Source: Opitutales bacterium
GTDB taxonomy: Bacteria; Verrucomicrobiota; Verrucomicrobiia; Opitutales; Oceanipulchritudinaceae
Direction of reading: 5' to 3'
NCBI GenBank assembly: GCA_020831525.1
Contig: JAFIGH010000032.1
Location: 1 to 50,879, forward strand
Length of the DNA stretch: 50,879 nt
Made by a program: the position numbers and the translations under genes. Below, one piece after another: positions 1 to 8,923 of the stretch; the stretch's first letter is position 1; each line of letters begins with the position of its first letter. The notes under the pieces were generated by a model. That model worked only from the letters and a program-made list of their open reading frames with translations, did no database searches and was not told the origin of the DNA.

Positions 1-2
1 TG

Positions 3-140
3 CGCGGGGACGAAGGCCTGCGCTACCGGCGCAAGCGCGCGCCGAAGCCGGTGCCGTCGCCCGCAGGGGAAGAGACGCTTGCCTGCGCGCGGCAGTGGCT
101 GCGGGCGAAACAACCTTCTGAGCCAAGCGAAAACCGGTAA
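3..140 (+). CDS. C-terminal fragment of an unidentified protein (5' end outside window)
   Basis: An open frame enters from the left edge and stops at TAA 138-140, giving 45 residues rich in Arg, Lys, Pro and Ala. Its third codon positions are strongly GC-biased, as in the neighbouring genes; frame 2 is also open over most of the stretch but less convincing. The fragment holds no motif I recognise. tyrS starts 68 bases downstream on the same strand, so the two could be co-transcribed. It is most likely the tail of a real gene, but the identity cannot be judged from this piece. Confidence 0.45.
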   Translation, partial: RGDEGLRYRRKRAPKPVPSPAGEETLACARQWLRAKQPSEPSENR

Positions 141-208
141 ACCCGAAAGCCGAGATTGCCTTGCATCCGGCGTTGCGGGGGCGAAACCTATGCGTTTTTT
201 TCACGCAC

Positions 209-1384
209 ATGGATGCTCTTTCCCGACTGAAACAAAACGCCGCCGAAATCTACAGCGAAGACGAACTGCGCGACCGGCTCGCGACCGGTCGACCGCTGCG
301 CGTGAAGCTGGGGGTCGACCCGACCCGGCCCGACCTTACCTTCGGGCATATGGTGGTCTTCAACAAGCTCCGCCAGTTTCAGGATCTCGGCCACACCGCC
401 GTGCTTATCATAGGCGACTTCACCACCCTCATCGGGGATCCGAGCGGGCGGTCCGCGACGCGCCCGGTTCTTACCCGTGAGGAGATCGAGGCGAATGCCC
501 AGACCTATGTTGAGCAGGCGTATCTTGTTCTCGACCGCGACAAGACCGAGGTCCGCTTCAACTCGGAGTGGTTCCGGGGCATGGGCTTTGAAGACTGCCT
601 TCAGCTCGCCCGCCAGATGACCGTCGCGCGCATGCTGGAACGCGACGACTTTGCCAAGCGATACGCCGCGCACACCCCGATTTCCATCGTCGAGTTCCTC
701 TACCCCCTCGTGCAGGGCTACGATTCACTCATGATCGACGCGGACGTCGAACTGGGCGGAACCGACCAAACCTTCAACTGCCTCGTCGGCCGCCAGATCC
801 AGAAGACGGCGGGCAAGCCCGAACAGGTGGTCCTCACCCTGCCGCTCCTCGTCGGCACTGACGGCGCGAAGAAGATGTCGAAGTCGCAGGACAATTACAT
901 CGCCTTCAACGACCCGCCGGGAGAACTCTTCGGCAAGACCATGTCTATTGGCGACGACGTCATGTGGGATTACTACCGCCTGCTCCTCCTCGCCGGCGAG
1001 GAGGCGATAGCGAAGCTCAAGAACGGCCACCCGATGGACGCCAAGAAAGCCCTTGCCCGCCGCCTCACCGACCGCATCCACGGCGAAGGCACGGGACAGC
1101 GTGAGCTGGAGCAGTTCGAGAAAGTCTTCTCGAAAAATGAACTCCCCGACGAAATGCCCGCATTCGCGTGGGATCACCTCGCCGACGGAGATAGCCAAAC
1201 GCTGGTAAACATTCTTGCCGCCACCGGAATGTTTCCGAGCAAAAAAGAAGCTCGCCGCCTCATCGAGCAGGGCTCGGTGCGCTTCGGCGGAGAGCGGATG
1301 GCCAATCCGATGGAGCCGCTCCGACGACCGACCGAACCTGTCGTCATCCAAGCCGGCAAGCGGATATTCTTCCGGGTCACCTGA
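209..1384 (+). CDS. tyrS: Tyrosyl-tRNA synthetase
   Basis: Charges tRNA-Tyr with tyrosine in the cytoplasm. The 391-residue protein has a class I catalytic core: a HIGH-type motif (TFGH, residues 44-47) and the KMSKS loop (residues 222-226). The last 65 or so residues form an S4-like RNA-binding domain, giving the usual bacterial length. An in-frame TTG at 161 would add 16 residues, but the family-like N-terminus begins at the ATG at 209; no clear Shine-Dalgarno is visible for either. It stands upstream of the osmolyte operon, separated by 238 bases with a promoter candidate, so it is probably transcribed separately. Confidence 0.96.
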   Translation: MDALSRLKQNAAEIYSEDELRDRLATGRPLRVKLGVDPTRPDLTFGHMVVFNKLRQFQDLGHTAVLIIGDFTTLIGDPSGRSATRPVLTREEIEANAQTYVEQAYLVLDRDKTEVRFNSEWFRGMGFEDCLQLARQMTVARMLERDDFAKRYAAHTPISIVEFLYPLVQGYDSLMIDADVELGGTDQTFNCLVGRQIQKTAGKPEQVVLTLPLLVGTDGAKKMSKSQDNYIAFNDPPGELFGKTMSIGDDVMWDYYRLLLLAGEEAIAKLKNGHPMDAKKALARRLTDRIHGEGTGQRELEQFEKVFSKNELPDEMPAFAWDHLADGDSQTLVNILAATGMFPSKKEARRLIEQGSVRFGGERMANPMEPLRRPTEPVVIQAGKRIFFRVT

Positions 1385-1500
1385 TTCCGCGGGCATCCGG
1401 GAAGAGACTGTATGCAGCGCCGCGACGACACGGCGCCGCTGGTCTTCCGTCTCCGGAACGCGGCAAAGCAGGGACGCGGTCGCCGGAATCAAGTGAACCT

Positions 1501-1529
1501 TTGACAGTCGGACGGGCGGGCTTTGTATT
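1501..1529 (+). promoter_or_regulatory. Candidate sigma-70-type promoter of the osmolyte operon
   Basis: TTGACA (1501-1506) matches the -35 consensus fully. A 17-base spacer leads to TGTATT (1524-1529), which matches the -10 consensus at 4 of 6 positions. The element lies about 95 bases before the amidotransferase start, inside the 238-base gap after tyrS. No other clear site is seen in this gap. Confidence 0.45.
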
Positions 1530-1622
1530 GGGAGACTTTGGCGGGTTTTGTTTCCGGTCGCGGTTATCCGCGCCGGGTGCGGCGGCCCGTAATCCAAACC
1601 GATCCTCAAAGAAAGTTATCGA

Positions 1623-3395
1623 ATGTGCGGAATATGCGGTGAAATCCGTTTTGGAGAAAAGGAAGCGCGCCCCGCGGTGCTGGCGGCCATGTGCGACGCC
1701 ATGGTACCGCGCGGACCCGACGCGCACGGTATGGTCGTGCGCGGCCGCGTCGGCTTCGGCCACCGGCGGCTCAAGATCATTGATTTGAGCGAGGCCGCCC
1801 AGCAGCCGATGATCGATTCGGCTCTCGGGCTCACCATCGTCTACAACGGCGCCATCTACAATTATCCTGAGCTGCGCAAGGAGCTGGAGGGCAAGGGCCA
1901 CTCCTTTTTCAGCAACGGCGACACGGAGGTCATCCTCAAGGCCTACCATGAGTGGGGCGACCGGTGTGTGGAGCGGTTCAACGGTATGTTTGCCTTCGCC
2001 ATCAGCGAGCGCGACACCGGCCGGGTCGTCATGGCGCGCGACCGTCTGGGGATCAAGCCCCTCTACTATGCCAAGGATGCCGACGGTGTGCGCTTTGCCT
2101 CGCGCCTGCCCGCGCTTTTGAAGAGCGGCACGGTGGACACCGACCTCGATCCGGTGGCCCTGCACTACTACATGACGTTTCACGCAGTTGTGCCCGCCCC
2201 GCATACGATCATCAAGGGCGTGCGCAAGCTGCCCGCCGGCACAATCGCGACGATCGAACCGGACGGACACTGGCACGAGCGGGCCTTCTGGGATCTTTCC
2301 TACGAACCGAAAGAGGAATACAGCAACTTCACGCTCGACGATTGGAAGGCGGCGACACTCGAGGTCATGCGCAGGTCGGTCAAGCGCCGGCTCATCGCCG
2401 ACGTGCCGGTGGGCGTACTCCTCTCGGGCGGCATCGACTCGAGCCTCATTGTCGGGCTTCTTGCCGAAAACGGGGCCGCCGACGTGGAGACGTTTTCCAT
2501 CGGCTTCGAGACGGTGGGCGAAGAGAAAGGCGACGAGTTTCAGTATTCGGACATCGTGGCACAGCGCTTCGCGACCAAGCACCACAAGCTCTTCATCGAC
2601 AGCTCGCGCGCCCTCCCGGCCCTGCAAAGCTGCATCGAAAACATGTCCGAGCCCATGGTCAGCCATGACAATGTAGGTTTCTACCTGCTCTCGCAGGAGG
2701 TCGCCAAGTTTGTCAAGGTGGTGCAAAGCGGACAGGGCGCCGACGAAATCTTCGGCGGCTACCATTGGTACCCGCCCATGCTGGAGAGCCAGCACCCTGT
2801 CGATGATTACGCGAAAGCCTTCTTTGACCGCGACTTCGGTGAATACAAAGAGTTGATCGACCCGCGTTTCGTGGAGGAGGATTACGCCCGGCAATTCGTC
2901 GAGGGGCATTTCGCCGCACCGGGTGCCCCGCGGCCTATCGATAAGGCCCTGCGTATCGACACGCGGGTCATGCTCGTCGACGACCCGGTGAAGCGCGTCG
3001 ACAACAACACAATGGCTTGGAGCCTCGAAGCGCGGGTCCCCTTTCTAGACCACGAAGTTGTGGAGTTCGCGGCTTCCGTGCCCGCCGAATTGAAGATCAA
3101 GGATGGCGGCAAATACCTCCTCAAAGAGGCAGCGCGCTCCGTCATCCCCAAGGAGGTCATCGACCGGCCCAAGGGCTATTTTCCGGTTCCCGCTCTGAAA
3201 TACCTGCGCGGCGAGTTTCTCGATATGGCGCGCGACGCCGTGACCAATCAGAAGGCGCGCGAGCGCGGACTCTTCCAGAAGGCTTATACGGAAAAGCTTC
3301 TCGCCGATCCGGAGAAGCACATTACGCCGCTGCGCGGTTCAAAAGTGTGGCAGCTCACGCTCCTCGAGCTGTGGCTACAAAAACAAGGGATCTGA
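1623..3395 (+). CDS. asnO: N-acetylglutaminylglutamine amidotransferase (asparagine synthase-like)
   Basis: Last step in making the compatible solute N-acetylglutaminylglutamine amide: amidation of the dipeptide, using glutamine as nitrogen donor and ATP. The 590 residues show a glutamine amidotransferase class II domain with Cys2 directly after Met1 (MCGICG), which fixes the start. An asparagine-synthase domain follows, with the PPi-loop SGGIDSS at residues 268-274. On sequence alone this could be called AsnB. The assignment to the osmolyte branch rests on the next two genes, a GNAT/ATP-grasp fusion and an M42 peptidase, which together form the conserved trio known from Sinorhizobium and Pseudomonas. 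The next gene begins 14 bases downstream. Confidence 0.92.
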   Translation: MCGICGEIRFGEKEARPAVLAAMCDAMVPRGPDAHGMVVRGRVGFGHRRLKIIDLSEAAQQPMIDSALGLTIVYNGAIYNYPELRKELEGKGHSFFSNGDTEVILKAYHEWGDRCVERFNGMFAFAISERDTGRVVMARDRLGIKPLYYAKDADGVRFASRLPALLKSGTVDTDLDPVALHYYMTFHAVVPAPHTIIKGVRKLPAGTIATIEPDGHWHERAFWDLSYEPKEEYSNFTLDDWKAATLEVMRRSVKRRLIADVPVGVLLSGGIDSSLIVGLLAENGAADVETFSIGFETVGEEKGDEFQYSDIVAQRFATKHHKLFIDSSRALPALQSCIENMSEPMVSHDNVGFYLLSQEVAKFVKVVQSGQGADEIFGGYHWYPPMLESQHPVDDYAKAFFDRDFGEYKELIDPRFVEEDYARQFVEGHFAAPGAPRPIDKALRIDTRVMLVDDPVKRVDNNTMAWSLEARVPFLDHEVVEFAASVPAELKIKDGGKYLLKEAARSVIPKEVIDRPKGYFPVPALKYLRGEFLDMARDAVTNQKARERGLFQKAYTEKLLADPEKHITPLRGSKVWQLTLLELWLQKQGI

Positions 3396-3409
3396 TTTTC
3401 CCGGAGACC

Positions 3410-5107
3410 ATGCCTGAAGAACAACACCCCGGACGGGAGAACTCCCCAGGAGTGATCCTCGATTGCGGTTGGGGGCGCCTGCTCTTTGCCTTCACTTTTC
3501 CTTCGCCGGAGGCTGTCGCACGGGAGATTCTCCGTGAAGAGCCCGGCAAGCGGGACATCGCCTTCTATCTCACTGATCCGCACATCGTCCTCAGTTCTTC
3601 TCCACAGCAGCTCTTCCTCGATCCGTCGCACACGTTCCGTATCCGGTTTGCGGACTACAAGCCGAAAGCGGCGGGGACCAACGGATTCACCATCGGGCCT
3701 GTCACGCGGCGCGAGGAGATCGCCGAGATCAACCGAATCTACGGTTTGCACCACATGGTTTGCGTCAACGAAGAGGTTGTCTGGAAGAGCCGCCGCGACG
3801 AGCGTCTCGATTACGTTGTCGCCCGCAGCGATGAAAATGGCGCCGTCCTCGGCGTGGCGCTTGGGGTGGACCACCAAGCCTGCTTCAACGACCTTGAAAA
3901 CGGCAGCAGCCTGTGGGCGCTCGCCGTCGACCCGCAGGCGCCGATGCCCGGCGTGGGGGCTGCACTCGTGCGCTTTCTCATCGAGTTCTACAAGGCACGC
4001 GGCCGGGAGCAGCTCGACCTCTCGGTCATGCACACCAACACCAGCGCCATTGCGCTCTACGAGAAGCTCGGCTTCAAGCGAGTCGCGGTCTTTGCCGTGA
4101 AGACGCGCAATCCTCACAACGAGCCGCTCTACGTAGGCGAATTTCCGGATTCCGGATACAACCCGTACGCGCGTATCATCATCGACGAAGCTTTGCGCCG
4201 GGGCATCGCCGTCGAACCTCTCGACCCTGCGCGCGGATACTTCCGGCTCTGCCTCGGCGGGCGGCGGATCATCTGCCGTGAATCGCTCAGCGAACTCACG
4301 ACGGCTGTGGCCATGAGCCGGTGCGACGACAAAGCCCTCACGCGGTCGATCGTCGAAAAGGCGGGCATCCGCGTACCCGCCCAGGAAATCATCACCGACG
4401 AGCACGATGCGCAGGCCTTTCTCGCGAAGCACAAACGTGTGGTCGTCAAGCCTGCCCGCGGCGAACAAGGGCACGGTATCTCCGTCGACGTGCGCACCGG
4501 GGAAGAACTAACCGCCGCCCTTGAATCGGCGCGCGCCGTGTGCGACACGGTGCTGCTCGAAGAGTTTGTCGAAGGAAAAGATTTGCGCATTATCGTTATC
4601 AACAATGAAGTTGTCGCCGCGGCTGTACGGCGACCGCCGCGTGTCTCCGGCACGGGCCGCCACACCATCCGCCAACTCATCGAATCGCTCAGCCGCCGCC
4701 GCGAGGCCGCCACCGGCGGGGAGAGTCACATCCCCGTCGACGCCGAGACCGAGCGCTGCGTGCGCAACGAGGGTTTTTCCATGGATGATGTGCTGGACGA
4801 AGGGGTCAGCCTCTCCGTGCGCAAGACCGCCAACCTCCACACCGGCGGCACGATTCATGATGTTACGAAAGACCTTCACCCGGACCTCTGCAAGGCGGCC
4901 TGCCGTGCGGCGGAGGCGCTCGAAATACCTGTCGTCGGGCTCGACTTCCTCGTCCCGTCGGTGAAAGCATCCGGCTACGCCATGATCGAGGCCAATGAAC
5001 GACCCGGCCTTGCCAATCACGAACCCGCGCCCACGGCGGAGAAGTTCATCGACTTTCTCTTTCCGCACACCGCCGGTGGTGCCCATCCCGCTCTCGGCGG
5101 AAAGTAA
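3410..5107 (+). CDS. ngg: N-acetylglutaminylglutamine synthetase (GNAT plus ATP-grasp fusion)
   Basis: Makes N-acetylglutaminylglutamine from two glutamines. The 565-residue protein begins with a GNAT acetyltransferase half (about residues 95-235, with acetyl-CoA-binding-type sequence around the PQAPMPGVGAALV stretch). An ATP-grasp ligase half follows (about 290-550), with VVVKPARGEQGHGI as the nucleotide loop and EANERPGL near the end as the metal-binding segment. This domain order is diagnostic of the trio protein. The ATG at 3410 has GGAG close upstream and follows the amidotransferase by 14 bases; longer in-frame starts would lie inside that gene. The M42 peptidase gene starts one base after the stop, so the three genes are surely one operon. 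Confidence 0.92.
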   Translation: MPEEQHPGRENSPGVILDCGWGRLLFAFTFPSPEAVAREILREEPGKRDIAFYLTDPHIVLSSSPQQLFLDPSHTFRIRFADYKPKAAGTNGFTIGPVTRREEIAEINRIYGLHHMVCVNEEVVWKSRRDERLDYVVARSDENGAVLGVALGVDHQACFNDLENGSSLWALAVDPQAPMPGVGAALVRFLIEFYKARGREQLDLSVMHTNTSAIALYEKLGFKRVAVFAVKTRNPHNEPLYVGEFPDSGYNPYARIIIDEALRRGIAVEPLDPARGYFRLCLGGRRIICRESLSELTTAVAMSRCDDKALTRSIVEKAGIRVPAQEIITDEHDAQAFLAKHKRVVVKPARGEQGHGISVDVRTGEELTAALESARAVCDTVLLEEFVEGKDLRIIVINNEVVAAAVRRPPRVSGTGRHTIRQLIESLSRRREAATGGESHIPVDAETERCVRNEGFSMDDVLDEGVSLSVRKTANLHTGGTIHDVTKDLHPDLCKAACRAAEALEIPVVGLDFLVPSVKASGYAMIEANERPGLANHEPAPTAEKFIDFLFPHTAGGAHPALGGK

Positions 5108-5108
5108 G

Positions 5109-6326
5109 ATGAATCTCGACCTTGAGTACCTGCAGAAAAAGCTGCTCCACCTCCTCGGTATCCACAGCCCCACCGGCTACACGGACCCCATCGTCCGCGA
5201 CGTCTGCGGCGAACTCGACCGCCTCGGCGTTCACTACGAGTTGACCCGCCGCGGCGCCATCCGCGCCACTCTAGAGGGAAAGAGTCTTTCCCCTGCGCGG
5301 GCGGTCGTCGTTCACGTTGACACCATCGGGGCAATGACCGCGCAACTGAAAGACAACGGACGCCTCGGGATCGTGCCGGTCGGAACGTGGTCGGCCCGCT
5401 TCGCCGAAGGCGCACGCGTATCGGTCTTCAGCAAGGGTGTCATTTACCGGGGAACGATCCTGCCGCTCAAAGCCTCCGGGCATGTCTACAACGAAAAAGT
5501 GGATACGCAGCCAGTGGCGTGGAACAACCTCGAAGTGCGTATCGACGAGCGCGTGGAAACACGGCGTGATCTTGAAGCGCTCGGCGTGCGGGTGGGCGAC
5601 TTCATCGGTGTCGACGCCCAAGCGGAGTTTCTGCCCAACGGATTTCTTGTCTCCCGCCACCTCGACAACAAAGCGGGCGTTTCCATGCTTCTCACCGTTG
5701 CGAAGGCGCTTACGGAGCAGAAGGTGCAGTTGCCGGTGACAACCCATTTTCTCTTCACAATTTCAGAGGAGGTGGGCATCGGTGCCTCCGCTGTGCTCCA
5801 CGGCGACGTTGCCGAAATGGTCTCCATCGACAACGGCACCTGCGCGCCGGGCCAGGAGTCCACCGAATTCGGAGTCACCGTCGCGATGGCTGATTCCTCC
5901 GGACCGTTTGATTTCCACCTCACAAACCGGCTTCTCAAACTTTGCGAAGACAACAACATCGCCCACACGCGCGACATCTTCCGCTACTACCGCTGCGACA
6001 GTGCCTCTGCCGTCGAGGCCGGCAATGACATCCGCACCGCCCTTGCCGCCTTCGGCGTCGACGCGTCGCACGGCTATGAGCGGACTCATATCGACTCGCT
6101 GCACGCCATCGCACGGATGGTCATGGCCTATGTTCAGTCGATCCCGCTCTTCCATGACCGGGGCGAACTGGAGGCCAATCTCGATCACTTCCCCTCCACC
6201 CGCACCGTGCCCGTCGGCCCCCTCCGCCACGAAGAGGTCTCCCGCATCGCCCAGGAAGCCGAGGCCGACAAACACGGAGACGACGGGGAGCGCCGGAAAC
6301 CTGTCCGCGACAAGAAAGGCAAATGA
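5109..6326 (+). CDS. M42-family metallopeptidase of the NAGGN osmolyte trio
   Basis: A two-metal aminopeptidase-type hydrolase, third member of the osmolyte trio. Its role is not settled; turnover of the dipeptide is a reasonable guess. Over 405 residues it shows the M42 metal ligands: VVHVD, HLDNKAGV and SEEVGIG. The tail of roughly 40 residues is hydrophilic and Lys/Arg-rich, beyond the catalytic fold. The ATG at 5109 is preceded by GGAAAG and sits one base after the synthetase stop. An alternative ATG at 4995 would overlap the synthetase by more than 100 bases and add a sequence that is only the synthetase gene in another frame. Confidence 0.9.
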   Translation: MNLDLEYLQKKLLHLLGIHSPTGYTDPIVRDVCGELDRLGVHYELTRRGAIRATLEGKSLSPARAVVVHVDTIGAMTAQLKDNGRLGIVPVGTWSARFAEGARVSVFSKGVIYRGTILPLKASGHVYNEKVDTQPVAWNNLEVRIDERVETRRDLEALGVRVGDFIGVDAQAEFLPNGFLVSRHLDNKAGVSMLLTVAKALTEQKVQLPVTTHFLFTISEEVGIGASAVLHGDVAEMVSIDNGTCAPGQESTEFGVTVAMADSSGPFDFHLTNRLLKLCEDNNIAHTRDIFRYYRCDSASAVEAGNDIRTALAAFGVDASHGYERTHIDSLHAIARMVMAYVQSIPLFHDRGELEANLDHFPSTRTVPVGPLRHEEVSRIAQEAEADKHGDDGERRKPVRDKKGK

Positions 6327-6335
6327 GCGGAAGGT

Positions 6336-7979
6336 ATGGTCGTCCGTTTCATCAGACAACTGACACGGAGCCTGGTCCGGACCAACGCGGCACGGACAGG
6401 GTCTTCGATATGTCGTCGCTTCGCCTCTTTCGCTTGTCCGGCACTGATTTTGATACTCGCGGCCTGCGGTGAGCGCGCGGGCACCCCCGCCGACGCGATT
6501 GTTGTCGGCCAAGTGGCCGAGCCGCGCTCGCTCGATCCACATGTCGCCACGGCGACGAATGATTTCCGCATCCTCGCCCATGTCTACGAGGGTCTCGTGC
6601 GCTTCGAACCGGGCACACTCGACCTCGGCCCGTCTCTCGCCCGCGAGTGGTCCGTGGACGAGAGCGGTCGGCGCTACACCTTCGAGCTGCGCGACGACGT
6701 TGTTTTTCACGACGGTTCAGCCTTCGACGCGGAGGCTGTGCGCTTTAATTTCGAGCGGATGCTCGACGGGGACCATCCCTTCGGCGACACCGGTCCGTTT
6801 CCCATGGCGTTCCTCTTCTCGATGGTGGAGGGCATTGAAACTCCGGACACCCACACCGTTGTCTTCGAACTCGACGAGCCCTACGCGCCGTTTCTCTCCA
6901 ATCTGGCGTACCCGACCGGCTACATCGTCTCGCCGACGCAGGTCCGGGCGGAGGGCTCCCGCTTCGGCCGCAAACCTTCGGGCACGGGGCCATGGCGTTT
7001 CCGCGAGTGGGCGCGGCAGCGCTGGGTTTTGCTTGAGCGCTTCGACGCGCACCGCGAGGCCGTGGCGGAAACTTCCGTCAAACGCCTGCTCTTCCGTCCG
7101 CTGCCCGACGAGAATTCCCGCCTCACCGAACTGCTGGCCGGCAACATCGATCTGCTGGTCGAAGCTCCGCCCGACTTGGTCGGCTACCTGCGCGCGCACG
7201 AGGCGTTCGCCGTCGCAGAGACGGAGGGCTCGCACCTATGGTTCCTCATCCTGAACACACGCGAGCCGCCCTTCGATGATGTGCGCATGCGGCGGGCGGT
7301 GAACTACGCCGTCGACAAGGAAGCCATCACCCGCGACCTCCTGCAGGAGACGGCATCGGTCGCGCACGGTGTCATTTCGCGCGCCTTCGAATGGGCGAGC
7401 CATCCGGACGTGCATCCGTACCCGCATGATCCGGAGAAGGCGCGGCAGTTGATCGAAGAGGCGGGCCACAGCGGTGCGACGCTGCGGCTCTACGCGACCG
7501 AGAGCGGATCGGGCATGCTGGAGCCCCTGCCCATGGCGGGGGCCATTCAGGCCGACCTCGCCCGCGTCGGTCTCGATGTGAGGATTGAGGTCTTCGAGTG
7601 GAACACATTTCTCGCGCGTGTGAACGCCGGCCTCGAAGGACGTGCCGAGATGGCGCAGATGGCGTGGATTACGCACGACCCCGACACGCTGCCTTCGCTC
7701 GCCCTGAGTTCGGCCGCGCTGCCGGAGGCAGGCGGCTTCAACTCCGGCTATTTCGAGAACGAACGCCTCGACGAGTTGCTGGCCGCGGCGCGGCGGACGA
7801 CGGACTTCGACGAGCGCGGCCGCCTCTACCGCGAGATCGACCGGCTTGTGCACGAGGAGGCACCCTTCCTCTTCGTCGCGGCGTGGCGGCAGAACGCCGT
7901 GTACAGCCGCGACCTCCGCGACATGCGGCTCGAGCCGTCGTTTCTCCTCAACCTCACCGGCGTGGAGAAAGAGCGGTGA
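6336..7979 (+). CDS. Peptide ABC transporter, substrate-binding lipoprotein (SBP family 5)
   Basis: Periplasmic receptor of a dipeptide/oligopeptide importer. The 547-residue protein has a Cys-containing lipobox (LILAACG, near residue 45) after a rather long basic leader, then a typical DppA/OppA fold. Family landmarks include RSLDPH, the GLVRFEPGTLDLGPSLA stretch and TGPWRF. It starts 9 bases after the osmolyte peptidase and its stop overlaps the next start, so it belongs to the same run. AAGG lies very close to the ATG at 6336; the true start may be somewhat downstream because the leader is long for a lipoprotein. The position suggests that the importer takes up a peptide related to the osmolyte, which is inference. 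Confidence 0.9.
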   Translation: MVVRFIRQLTRSLVRTNAARTGSSICRRFASFACPALILILAACGERAGTPADAIVVGQVAEPRSLDPHVATATNDFRILAHVYEGLVRFEPGTLDLGPSLAREWSVDESGRRYTFELRDDVVFHDGSAFDAEAVRFNFERMLDGDHPFGDTGPFPMAFLFSMVEGIETPDTHTVVFELDEPYAPFLSNLAYPTGYIVSPTQVRAEGSRFGRKPSGTGPWRFREWARQRWVLLERFDAHREAVAETSVKRLLFRPLPDENSRLTELLAGNIDLLVEAPPDLVGYLRAHEAFAVAETEGSHLWFLILNTREPPFDDVRMRRAVNYAVDKEAITRDLLQETASVAHGVISRAFEWASHPDVHPYPHDPEKARQLIEEAGHSGATLRLYATESGSGMLEPLPMAGAIQADLARVGLDVRIEVFEWNTFLARVNAGLEGRAEMAQMAWITHDPDTLPSLALSSAALPEAGGFNSGYFENERLDELLAAARRTTDFDERGRLYREIDRLVHEEAPFLFVAAWRQNAVYSRDLRDMRLEPSFLLNLTGVEKER

Positions 7980-8923
7980 CGGCATACATCATCAAACGTC
8001 TGCTCTTCGGCGTGCCCGTGGTTTTCGGGGTTTCGGTCCTTGTTTTTTTGCTCATGGCGCTCGTGCCGGGCGATCCTGCGCTTGCCGTTCTCGGTCCCTA
8101 TGCCACGGATGAGAATGTCCGGGAACTGCGCGAGCGTATGGCGCTCGATGCTCCGCTCTGGGAGCGCTACGGCACATGGATCGCAAACTTGGCGCGGGGT
8201 GATTTTGGATATGCTTACAGTCTGGAGCGTCCGGTGGCCGAAGAACTGGGCGAGCGGGCCGGCGCGACGCTCCTTCTCGCCGGGGCAGCCTTTTTTATAT
8301 GTGTCCTCCTCGGCACCGCCGTCGGCGTCGCGTCGGCCGCCCGCCAATACAGCTGGACCGACCGGTTCCTTTCCCTCGGAGTCATGGTCGGTATCTCCAC
8401 GCCCGCCTTCTGGCTCGGGCTGCTCTTGATCGTCGTCTTCGCCGTACAGTTGCGGTGGCTGCCCTCCGGAGGTATGGTCTCCATCGACGGCGGCGGTTCT
8501 GTGTGGGATATTGCGCGCCACCTCATTCTGCCCGCCTTCACCCTTGGTTTTGTCGCCGCCGCTGTCGTCGCCCGCTTCGTCCGCACCCAAATGCTGGAGG
8601 TTCTGCGCCAGGACTACATCCGCACGGCCCGCGCAAAGGGCATCTGCGAGCGGCGGGTGATCCTCCGCCATGCCCTGCGCAGCGGGATCGTCGCGACAAT
8701 GCCCGTGCTCGGGCTTCAGGCGGGCTTTGTCATCGGCGGGGCGGTTTACGTTGAGACGATTTTTCAGTGGCCCGGACTCGGGCGGATGCTGGTCAACGCC
8801 ATCAGCCAGCGCGACTTGCTGCTCGTGCAGGGCGGCGTCCTCGTCGTGGCGGTGGCCTATGTGTTTGTAAACTTGCTTGCGGACGTCGTCCAGCACGCCC
8901 TTGACCCGAGGTTGAAGCGATGA
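7976..8923 (+). CDS. Peptide ABC transporter permease, DppB type
   Basis: Inner-membrane channel subunit, 315 residues, about six membrane spans. It begins with the classic DppB pattern (YIIKRLLFGVPVVFGVSVLVF, residues 4 onward). It carries the ATPase-docking loop DYIRTARAKGICERRVILRH and ends ALDPRLKR, as in the family. The GTG at 7976 overlaps the preceding TGA, and the next gene overlaps its own stop by four bases, so translation is probably coupled along the whole transporter. Confidence 0.93.
   Translation: MTAYIIKRLLFGVPVVFGVSVLVFLLMALVPGDPALAVLGPYATDENVRELRERMALDAPLWERYGTWIANLARGDFGYAYSLERPVAEELGERAGATLLLAGAAFFICVLLGTAVGVASAARQYSWTDRFLSLGVMVGISTPAFWLGLLLIVVFAVQLRWLPSGGMVSIDGGGSVWDIARHLILPAFTLGFVAAAVVARFVRTQMLEVLRQDYIRTARAKGICERRVILRHALRSGIVATMPVLGLQAGFVIGGAVYVETIFQWPGLGRMLVNAISQRDLLLVQGGVLVVAVAYVFVNLLADVVQHALDPRLKR

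Noticed and set aside
1377-2909. Minus-strand open frame of 510 codons antisense to the amidotransferase gene
   Set aside because: High GC content opens antisense frames; the opposite strand encodes a clear conserved enzyme with all motifs.
3284-4474. Minus-strand open frame antisense to the osmolyte synthetase
   Set aside because: A shadow of a recognisable GNAT/ATP-grasp gene.
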